Assembly (NCBI GenBank): GCA_002328625.1
Contig: DCVC01000037.1
Location: forward strand, 1 to 7,114
Direction: 5' to 3'
Origin: Bacteroidales bacterium UBA2198
Lineage (GTDB): Bacteria > Bacteroidota > Bacteroidia > Bacteroidales > VadinHA17
Length of the DNA stretch: 7,114 nt
Shown: piece by piece, positions 1-4,676 of the stretch
Layout: each line of letters begins with the position of its first letter
How positions within the stretch are numbered: position 1 is the stretch's first letter
Translations under genes and position numbers: made by a program
Notes under the pieces: model-generated
The model's input: only the letters and a program-made list of their open reading frames with translations
Told to the model about the DNA's origin: nothing
The model's database searches: none

Positions 1-653
1 TCCTGCAATTGAAAGTCAGGTCTAATTGATCTTTTTATTGAAGGGGGTATGCTATAGTATCTCAGAAGGTCGGGTTTTATCGAAAACAGATATTTCATGA
101 TCTGATCAGGTATATTAAATGTATCATTCAGGCCAGACTTATCTGTAATCTGAAGTTGAAAATTTCTTTTATTGTGTTCAGATTCCTGGCTTAGAAAAGC
201 GAGAATATTTCTGCCTGCCCTATATGACTGCAAATCTGATTTCTCGTATCGGCTGAGATTACCTGCTCCCTTATGTAAAATTACATCAACCTTAGGTGGC
301 AGGATAAAAAGGTTTGCTTCTGGAAGTTGGCTTAAATAATCGGAGAAACTATCTGTTTCTGACAACTTTCTCAGGTTAAAAGAGATCTTTGGGGCTGATT
401 CCCGGGTGACCCATATCGTATCCTCATAGTATCCCCTTTTCATTGCGGAAAAGCTGGTTTTCCTGTTTTTGCCGGCAAACAATACTTTATATGGAATTTC
501 ATCTGTCCATGCTTCAGCTATGTTACTGTAACCGTAATATTCCTGATGCCTTAACAATGAACCCTCCGGTTTTAAACTTATGTAAAAGACACGGGATGAA
601 CAACCGCATAAAAACAAAATGGCAAGTGTAAGAACAATCACTGAAGTTCTCAT
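1..653 (-). CDS. Putative lipoprotein of unknown function, C-terminus cut by window edge
   Basis: The minus strand is open from an ATG at 651-653 to the left edge (217 codons, no stop), so the C-terminus is missing. The first 17 residues are a hydrophobic signal sequence ending in a lipobox-like L15-C16-G17-C18 followed by Ser-Ser, so Cys18 should be lipidated and the protein membrane-anchored. Cys at the -2 position of the lipobox is uncommon. The remainder is a hydrophilic, Tyr-rich domain; one stretch reads LPEANLFILPPKVDVILHKG. I recognise no family. It starts 11 bp after the stop of the upstream beta-barrel-like gene on the same strand, so the two are probably co-transcribed and may act together at the cell surface. 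No Shine-Dalgarno is visible, as is usual in Bacteroidota. The reading frame is solid; the function is unknown. Confidence 0.75.
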   Translation of the reverse strand, partial: MRTSVIVLTLAILFLCGCSSRVFYISLKPEGSLLRHQEYYGYSNIAEAWTDEIPYKVLFAGKNRKTSFSAMKRGYYEDTIWVTRESAPKISFNLRKLSETDSFSDYLSQLPEANLFILPPKVDVILHKGAGNLSRYEKSDLQSYRAGRNILAFLSQESEHNKRNFQLQITDKSGLNDTFNIPDQIMKYLFSIKPDLLRYYSIPPSIKRSIRPDFQLQ

Positions 654-664
654 CGTTAAATTTA

Positions 665-1090
665 TTATTTTTTCCAAAAAATATAGTTTAATGTAAGGTT
701 TAGAATTATTGGATTTTTTAACGTCCCGTTATACAGAGATTTTTCGGAAGTCCCCATCTGGAGGGTTAATTCTGTGCTTAAACGGTCAACAGAGATAGAG
801 CCGGTTCCAAAACAAATCTCTGTACCGAAGTTGTTAACATCATATTCAAAACCATGAAACAAATTGGAGTAGCCGAAAAGACAGTTTAAATAGAATGAAG
901 GATGATTCTTAAACGGGAAGAAAACGACCCCGAATCCGGCACCACCTCCGGCAAACCACTCATTCTCTTCATCAGTTTCAAACCTGAAAAAGTTAGTACG
1001 GGCGTTCCAGCATATAAAGTATTTTTCTGAAGGTGCAGACAGGATAAAAACAATGGCTAAAAGTATTCTTCTGTTGGTAAAAAATTTCAC
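665..1090 (-). CDS. Small exported beta-barrel-like protein, unknown function (GTG start)
   Basis: A 141-residue protein. The start is a GTG at 1088-1090: no ATG lies between it and the in-frame stop at 1103-1105, and the signal peptide begins right there. Residues 1-20 form a basic-then-hydrophobic export signal (KFFTNRRILLAIVFILSAPS). The rest alternates aromatic and glycine-rich strands, such as AGGGAGFGVVFFPF, FYLNCLFGYSNLF and a final LNLTLNYIFW, which suggests short amphipathic beta-strands of a small outer-membrane barrel or a truncated larger barrel. It has two Cys residues after the signal region but no lipobox. The lipoprotein gene follows after 11 bp, so they likely form an operon transcribed from the 1091-1214 intergenic region. 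I recognise no named family; the outer-membrane assignment rests only on the strand pattern. Confidence 0.65.
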   Translation of the reverse strand: MKFFTNRRILLAIVFILSAPSEKYFICWNARTNFFRFETDEENEWFAGGGAGFGVVFFPFKNHPSFYLNCLFGYSNLFHGFEYDVNNFGTEICFGTGSISVDRLSTELTLQMGTSEKSLYNGTLKNPIILNLTLNYIFWKK

Positions 1091-1137
1091 AACAATTGAC
1101 TTTTACTTATTATTACTGAAATGACTTTCGAGAGGAT

Positions 1138-1183
1138 TTCGTTACAGAACTAATTAAAAAATTTATATTTGAATTGTAACGAA
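1138..1183. promoter_or_regulatory. Perfect 9-bp inverted repeat flanking a promoter element (candidate operator)
   Basis: TTCGTTACA at 1138-1146 is the exact reverse complement of TGTAACGAA at 1175-1183, with 28 bp between the arms. The left arm lies where a -33 element would sit and the right arm covers the expected transcription start of the plus-strand gene. Its position between divergent genes suggests a binding site for a regulator acting on one or both. The repeat is seen directly; its role is inferred. Confidence 0.45.
1164..1171 (+). promoter_or_regulatory. Bacteroidota-type -7 promoter element (TATATTTG)
   Basis: TATATTTG matches the TAnnTTTG -7 consensus of the Bacteroidota primary sigma factor exactly. 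A weak -33 candidate, TTTCG, lies at 1137-1141, 22 bp upstream. Transcription would begin near 1178, giving a leader of about 37 nt before the ATG at 1215. The inverted repeat 1138-1146/1175-1183 brackets this element. Confidence 0.45.
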
Positions 1184-1214
1184 TAACCTCCGTCAACAAT
1201 TTTCAGTTCAGATA

Positions 1215-1757
1215 ATGAGTAATGATTTCCATGGTTTGGTAGTCAGGATTATCGGTGGTGATAAGACAGCATTGAGGAACCTCTGCGATACCGCAATCTT
1301 CATTGTCAGAACATGGTCAAAACGGAAAAAACTGGAGCTTCGTTGGGTCGCTTCGGATATGAATCATAATGAAGTCACTGACAGGGATGTTTTGGAAGGA
1401 TATCTGAAGCAGGAACTTTCCAATGAAGAAGAGGCAGCTTTTGAGGAACATTTGCTTCACTGTAAGATCTGCAGTGATAACATTAAAATGCTTAAGATGA
1501 CCATTAATGGAATTGAGAGTATACAACTGGATAAGTTCAGATTAAAAATCGATAATTCAGACAAAAAATCAGACTTTATCCATTTTCTCAGAAAACCCGC
1601 TGTAAGATATGCAGCGGCAATAGTAACCCTGGCAGTAATATCCGGAGTGTTTTCCATTATATTTCAGAAAAAATATACAAACGAAGAGACACCAGTCATA
1701 GGTGTGCTTGTCAGTGATTCTTTAAACAATCTTTTAGCAGCAGAAGCACAGAAATAA
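1215..1757 (+). CDS. Sigma-fragment/zinc-finger anti-sigma fusion, membrane-anchored; probably a decayed gene
   Basis: A 180-codon open frame in two unlike parts. Residues 1-48 (LVVRIIGGDKTALRNLCD and following) resemble the start of ECF sigma factor region 2.1 but stop far short of a whole sigma factor. From Met49 (ATG at 1359) the protein looks like an anti-sigma factor: an acidic helical segment, then the zinc-binding pattern H79-x3-C83-x2-C86, then a transmembrane helix at about 132-150. This places the zinc domain in the cytoplasm and the C-terminus in the periplasm. The frame ends at 1755-1757 only about 30 residues past the membrane, and what looks like the rest of the periplasmic domain continues in another frame from about 1754. 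The likely history is an internal deletion removing most of the sigma gene and fusing its start to the anti-sigma gene, plus a frameshift. Met49 may be the original anti-sigma start. The zinc motif and membrane helix are clear; the sigma resemblance is moderate. Confidence 0.6.
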   Translation: MSNDFHGLVVRIIGGDKTALRNLCDTAIFIVRTWSKRKKLELRWVASDMNHNEVTDRDVLEGYLKQELSNEEEAAFEEHLLHCKICSDNIKMLKMTINGIESIQLDKFRLKIDNSDKKSDFIHFLRKPAVRYAAAIVTLAVISGVFSIIFQKKYTNEETPVIGVLVSDSLNNLLAAEAQK

Positions 1758-2125
1758 GCTTGAGGAATGATACATCTTCGCCTGTCAGCAAGTCTGTTAA
1801 AATGTATGCGGACAACTTCACCACCAATCCTTTCTTTGAGAATTTGACAGAGAATAACCTGAGAGGAAAAGAATTTAGGGTAATTGCGCCTCTTAACAAC
1901 ACTCTGTCCGTTGTTCCGGCATTTTTATGGAGTGATACGACAATACAAAAGCTAAAACTTGTACTCTTCTCGAACAAGGGAAAGATCATCTTCAGTGAAC
2001 TGGTCACCAACGGGACAAAGCCAGATATTTTTCTTGATCCAGGGATTTATTATTGGCAATTATAGGACCAAAAAGAAAATTTATTTACCAGCAGGTTTAA
2101 CTACATCCCTACTGATTTCCAATAA
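1755..2125 (+). pseudogene. Frameshifted periplasmic part of the anti-sigma-like protein, with an amber codon
   Basis: This frame is open from 1718 (after a stop at 1715-1717) and carries coding-like sequence from about 1754, at the end of the preceding 180-codon frame. A one-base backward shift at the AAA near 1752-1754 would join ...AAEAQK to ISLRNDTSSPVSKSVKMY. The nearest possible start is a TTG at 1760, 2 bp after the preceding stop, giving a 101-codon open frame to 2065. The product lacks a signal peptide, although its Ser/Thr/Asn-rich composition suits a periplasmic domain. The frame ends in PGIYYWQL and a TAG at 2063-2065. It then continues DQKENLFTSRFNYIPTDFQ to a TAA at 2123-2125. 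From memory, Bacteroidota anti-sigma-like proteins of this type end with a Y-Y-W-x-L motif plus about a dozen residues forming a last strand, so the TAG looks like a nonsense mutation. Translation as an independent small protein cannot be excluded. Confidence 0.5.
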
Positions 2126-2345
2126 ATCCAAAACCTGCCCAAAGCAAGGGATGAGAGGTTGAAGGTGAATTTATAAGATCAAGCTTTGCTTTCCCGAGAG
2201 CGTCACTACAACTTTTCCCCTAAAACATTTATCGATAAAAACTATTCATAAATGTTAAAGTGTTTTTGTCTCCCACCTTCCAGTAAGAGAATAAAACATT
2301 TGCTGCACCTGCTGATAAAAATCCACGAACAAGCCCCGCATATTG
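2109..2345 (-). pseudogene. CHAT-domain C-terminal remnant with two in-frame stop codons
   Basis: On the minus strand, the frame beginning at the CAA of 2343-2345 reads YAGLVRGF, then SAGAANVLFSYWKVGD, then TFMNSFYR. After two stop codons (TAA 2229-2231, TAG 2220-2222) it resumes as GKSCSDALGKAKLDLINSP and LLWAGFGFIG, ending at a TAG (2109-2111). This is the conserved end of CHAT (caspase HetF-associated with TPRs) peptidase domains, which usually read like 'GL.RgF..AGa..Vl.SLWkV.D..T..fM..FY....G.s...AL..AKl...p......WaGF.liG'. The spacing across the stops matches the family, so they look like nonsense mutations rather than insertions. The catalytic His and Cys, which lie upstream in CHAT proteins, are missing. 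The frame differs from that of the TPR-like fragment upstream. CHAT proteins are peptidases activated through their TPR repeats; this copy cannot be active. Confidence 0.8.
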
Positions 2346-2685
2346 TATTCAAATTCCTGAATTTTTTTTTGCAGAATCCAAGGTTTTCTAATGCTTCGGC
2401 TAAAAGTCCGTCATATTGACCTGCACTTCTTTTTAATGTGATTATTTTATTACGGTACATGAGATACTTTTCTGTATCTTTTTTTCTGAGTATTCCGGAA
2501 TATATTTGGTAATAATATACGGCACTGTCATAAATGGCATTATCCTCAAGTTTCTGAGCTTTTCTGAGCAGATCGTTTATTTGAGCTGTATCCTTTGGAT
2601 AAACAGAGGAAACAACAGGTACGGATAAAGCTCTTGAGGTTAAAACTGTAATCGTCAGATATAAGATCAGAGATTTTTTAAACAT
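2242..2685 (-). CDS. Truncated N-terminal part of a CHAT-TPR protein (broken gene)
   Basis: A 147-codon open frame with an ATG at 2683-2685. Residues 1 to about 21 form a signal peptide (MFKKSLILYLTITVLTSRAL). Residues about 33-104 are helical and TPR-like: LLRKAQKLEDNAIYDSAVYY, then a second helix pair ending LLAEALENLGF. CHAT-TPR proteins commonly begin this way and normally continue through many repeats, reaching roughly 800-1000 residues. Here the sense ends at F104. A run of nine A (minus strand, 2362-2370) follows, and after it this frame encodes a Cys-rich tail that is merely an out-of-frame reading of the CHAT remnant. I therefore read 2109-2685 as one pseudogene with a large internal deletion. 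The truncated TPR fragment might still be translated and exported, but nothing indicates a function. Confidence 0.6.
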   Translation of the reverse strand: MFKKSLILYLTITVLTSRALSVPVVSSVYPKDTAQINDLLRKAQKLEDNAIYDSAVYYYQIYSGILRKKDTEKYLMYRNKIITLKRSAGQYDGLLAEALENLGFCKKKFRNLNTICGACSWIFISRCSKCFILLLEGGRQKHFNIYE

Positions 2686-2714
2686 AACTGAGGTTTTAAC
2701 TTTATTAAGAATAG

Positions 2715-2822
2715 TAATTAGGGGTGTTTATAATACCTGTTTAATCCTCCAATCCCCTTTAGGCAGGAGAGAGCATAAGCATCTGGAATTCATCAGGTAC
2801 CCCTTCGGGGGATTTGAGGGTA
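2715..2822. repeat. Degenerate intergenic element rich in CCCC/GGGG inverted repeats
   Basis: The 223-bp gap 2686-2908 holds no gene. Within it are AATCCCC at 2751-2757 and its complement GGGGATT at 2808-2814. There is also a 4-bp C/G stem closed by a TTCG tetraloop at 2800-2811 and further short G runs (2720-2723, 2818-2820). Similar 'AATCCCC...GGGGATT' sequences occur as intergenic repeats in Bacteroidota genomes. No T-tract follows, so a Rho-independent terminator is unlikely. Only one copy is visible here, so its repeat status is inferred. Confidence 0.3.
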
Positions 2823-2908
2823 GAAATATAATAGCTAACTTTTAAAAACCTAATGTTATTTACCTGCAAAACAAATTCTTACTTTGTTACATGACCTTGT
2901 TTAAATTA

Positions 2909-3373
2909 TTATTTTTCCAGAGGCGGAATTACGAGCACCTGCCCGGGATAAATAAGGTTAGGGTCTTTCAGCATTGGTTTGTTCGCCTCAAAAATAATGT
3001 TGTATTTGTTGGCGTTGCCATAAACCTCTTTTGCGATTTTGGAAAGATAATCACCTTTCCTGACCGTGTAAAATTGTTTTTCAGGCTGAGGCGGCGCTAC
3101 AACCGGAGGCTTTTTAACAACAATCCAGTCATCAACAGTTGCAATACCCTCTACATTGCCTGCGGTAACAATTATTTTGTTTTTGTTCTCAATTGTGTCG
3201 ATGCTGCCAATCAAAGTAACTTTGTCATCATCCACCTTTACCTTGATGTCGCTTGTGTCGAATCCGAATTTTTTAATATGAGATGCTATCAGGTCAGCTT
3301 TTTCCTGTTCTCTTTTAGCTTCTGATTTGAATAGCTTGTCTCCGGCATTTTTAATAAATGAAATTAGTCCCAT
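2909..3373 (-). CDS. kbp: BON-LysM protein of the Kbp/YgaU (potassium-binding) type
   Basis: The 154-residue protein is close in length and layout to E. coli Kbp (YgaU, formerly LysM; 149 aa), a soluble K+-binding protein induced by stress. It begins MGLISFIKNAGDKLF, like the E. coli protein, and has no signal peptide. A BON domain spans about residues 22-86, with the characteristic VTAGNVEGIATVDDWI at its end. A Pro-rich linker (KKPPVVAPPQPEK) follows, then a LysM domain at about 100-151 with FYTVRKGDYLSKIAKEVYG, FEANKPML and IYPGQVLVIP. These blocks match E. coli Kbp from memory nearly residue by residue. In E. coli the protein responds to K+ rather than mainly binding peptidoglycan; cytoplasmic K+ sensing is assumed here by homology. 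It lies 112 bp downstream of the dodecin gene on the same strand, so the two may share a transcript or have separate promoters. No Shine-Dalgarno is seen. The family call is firm. Confidence 0.93.
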   Translation of the reverse strand: MGLISFIKNAGDKLFKSEAKREQEKADLIASHIKKFGFDTSDIKVKVDDDKVTLIGSIDTIENKNKIIVTAGNVEGIATVDDWIVVKKPPVVAPPQPEKQFYTVRKGDYLSKIAKEVYGNANKYNIIFEANKPMLKDPNLIYPGQVLVIPPLEK

Positions 3374-3485
3374 GTTGCTTAATGTTTTTGTGAAGATTTG
3401 TATTCAGTAAAAGTTAAATGTTACCTGTTGTTGGTCATTTGCTGGTCGTTCTTATATCCCACTGTATGCGAAGAACCAGTAACCA

Positions 3486-3689
3486 TCAGTTAACCACTTC
3501 AAAAGTGATCTTTACATTAACACGGAATTCTGTAATCTTATTATTTTTCACAACGGCACTCATGTCCTTAATGTAGGCTGAACGGATCTCTTTAACAGTC
3601 TTTGCTGCAGTTTTTACAGCAACATTTGTAGCATCTTCCCAGCTTTTTTCTGAAGATGCCATGATTTCAATAACTTTAAGTACTGCCAT
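3486..3689 (-). CDS. Dodecin (flavin-binding/storage protein)
   Basis: The 67-residue protein has the standard dodecin length and pattern: a beta-strand (MAVLKVIEIMASSEKSWEDA), one amphipathic helix (about 16-33), then two antiparallel strands (IRSAYIKDMSAVV and EFRVNVKITFEVV). Dodecins assemble as hollow dodecamers in the cytoplasm and bind FMN, riboflavin or lumichrome in pairs between aromatic side chains, buffering free flavin. The aromatic that stacks on flavin, Trp36 in the archaeal protein, aligns here with Tyr39. The Gln near position 55 of the archaeal and mycobacterial proteins aligns with Arg56, as in many bacterial dodecins. The helix Trp (W17) is present. Upstream is a 233-bp region shared with the divergent outer-membrane gene, and the BON-LysM gene follows 112 bp downstream. 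The ATG at 3687-3689 gives a canonical start. Confidence 0.93.
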   Translation of the reverse strand: MAVLKVIEIMASSEKSWEDATNVAVKTAAKTVKEIRSAYIKDMSAVVKNNKITEFRVNVKITFEVVN

Positions 3690-3836
3690 AATCTTTTGAT
3701 TTTAGGGAAATTGTATTTAACATATCAAATGAGAGGTCTTTGTTAATAAAACAATTTATTATGTGTTCAATTTAAGCATTTTAATTCAATACTTAAACTG
3801 TTAATAAATAATAAAAAAAATCAGATTTTCTTTGCT

Positions 3837-3844
3837 TAATTTTG
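3837..3844 (+). promoter_or_regulatory. Bacteroidota-type -7 promoter element (TAATTTTG)
   Basis: TAATTTTG fits the TAnnTTTG consensus. Transcription would start near 3851, leaving a leader of about 72 nt before the ATG at 3923 of the beta-barrel gene. No convincing TTTG -33 element lies at the usual distance; the upstream region is nearly pure A/T. Confidence 0.45.
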
Positions 3845-3922
3845 ATACGGCCAGGTTATTATTATAATTATTACATCTGGAAACACTTTGAAGACTTAAT
3901 TATAAACTTAAAATACTTAATA

Positions 3923-4603
3923 ATGAAAACAAGACTTATTTCAACCATACTGATACTTTTGCTTTCATCAACTTTTATATTCGCACAAAGGGGAAGGAAG
4001 AGGGGTCCTGAGGTTGGGCTTGGAGTACAGGGAGGATTAAACGTTCAGACTATTCTTGGAAAGAATGCCAGCGGCGATCCTCTTGATTACAGATTGGATT
4101 TGGATTACCACGTTGGAGCAAACATCGGTATTCCGGTTGCACTTGATTTCTTTTTTCAACCAGGGCTATTATACTCACTTAAAGGTGCAAAACAGGACAT
4201 TCTGGAGGGTGTTGTCCGGACAGTTAAACTTTCTTATGTTGAAATGCCTCTGAATCTGCTTTTCAAACCTCAGTTAGGCGATGGGTTCTTACTTATAGGC
4301 CTGGGCCCTTATATAGCTTATGGAATTGCAGGCAAGGAGATCACAGAATCAGAGAGCAGTACAAGCGAGGTAAAGGTTAAATTCAAAAATAATGCTGCAG
4401 ATGAGCCTACAACATATGCATATTACAGAGGCCTTGATGCCGGCGGAAATCTATTTCTGGGATATGAAATAAATAACGGGATCTATTTCCAGGCAGAAGC
4501 ACAATATGGCGCCATTAAAATAAATCCAAGTTATAATCTTGCCACTGATAAAACTTTAAAAAGGAATCTTGGATTTGGATTCTCTTTAGGGTACAGGTTC
4601 TGA
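3923..4603 (+). CDS. Outer-membrane beta-barrel protein (porin family, OMP_b-brl_2 type)
   Basis: A 226-residue protein with an N-terminal signal peptide (residues 1-21, MKTRLISTILILLLSSTFIF then Ala), probably cleaved before Gln22 as is common in Bacteroidota. The mature chain starts with a basic patch (RGRKRG) and then alternates amphipathic strands typical of the eight-stranded OMP_b-brl_2 (PF13568) barrels: VGLGVQGGLNVQT, FFFQPGLLYSLKGAK, YVEMPLNLLF and LLIGLGPYIAYGIAGK. It ends LGFGFSLGYRF with a C-terminal Phe, the classic outer-membrane assembly signal. An in-frame TTG at 3842 would add 27 residues in front of the signal peptide, so the ATG at 3923 is preferred; 3842 also lies inside the -7 element. 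It stands alone on the plus strand, facing the dodecin gene head to head and the reductase tail to tail. The substrate or ligand is unknown. The family call is firm. Confidence 0.88.
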   Translation: MKTRLISTILILLLSSTFIFAQRGRKRGPEVGLGVQGGLNVQTILGKNASGDPLDYRLDLDYHVGANIGIPVALDFFFQPGLLYSLKGAKQDILEGVVRTVKLSYVEMPLNLLFKPQLGDGFLLIGLGPYIAYGIAGKEITESESSTSEVKVKFKNNAADEPTTYAYYRGLDAGGNLFLGYEINNGIYFQAEAQYGAIKINPSYNLATDKTLKRNLGFGFSLGYRF

Positions 4604-4651
4604 GTCCCTTTTGCAGGTCCCTGACGAACGACTTTATACAGGATTTATAAG

Positions 4652-4672
4652 AATAAAAATAAAGTTTTTATT
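4652..4672. terminator. AT-only inverted repeat between convergent genes, possible bidirectional terminator
   Basis: AATAAAAA (4652-4659) and TTTTTATT (4665-4672) form an 8-bp stem with a 5-nt loop. It sits between the beta-barrel stop (4603) and the reductase stop (4677). T-rich stretches occur on both strands as expected for a bidirectional terminator, but the stem has no G-C pairs and would be weak. Confidence 0.35.
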
Positions 4673-4676
4673 TCGT

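Noticed and set aside
443..631. Plus-strand 62-codon open frame at the left end
   Set aside because: It is antisense to the lipoprotein frame, which is longer, open to the edge and has a lipobox.
1750..1760. Programmed -1 frameshift joining the two anti-sigma frames
   Set aside because: No slippery heptamer of the X-XXY-YYZ type is visible, and the extra amber codon downstream favours mutation.
1711..2010. Minus-strand 99-codon open frame opposite the anti-sigma remnant
   Set aside because: The opposite strand has the recognisable membrane and C-terminal domain sequence; this frame shows nothing coherent.
1760..2065. Independent 101-codon gene starting at TTG
   Set aside because: The TTG lies 2 bp after the preceding stop, no signal peptide or ribosome site supports it, and the sequence reads as the frameshifted continuation of the membrane protein.
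2362..2370. Programmed frameshift or transcriptional slippage at A9 producing a functional CHAT protein
   Set aside because: One slip gives a frame that ends at 2255 without the CHAT end, the CHAT frame still has two stops, and the catalytic residues are absent.
2242..2373. Cys-rich C-terminal tail (ICGACSWIFISRCSKC) as a metal-binding motif
   Set aside because: The same bases read in another frame give the conserved CHAT end, so the Cys pattern is an out-of-frame artefact.
2800..2811. Rho-independent terminator (CCCC-TTCG-GGGG hairpin)
   Set aside because: The stem is only 4 bp and no T-tract follows on either strand.
2891..3325. Plus-strand 144-codon open frame opposite the BON-LysM gene
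   Set aside because: It is antisense to a clearly identified gene and shows no domain or export signal of its own.
3842..3922. Longer N-terminus of the beta-barrel protein from TTG 3842
   Set aside because: It would bury the signal peptide behind 27 extra residues, and the codon lies inside the promoter element.
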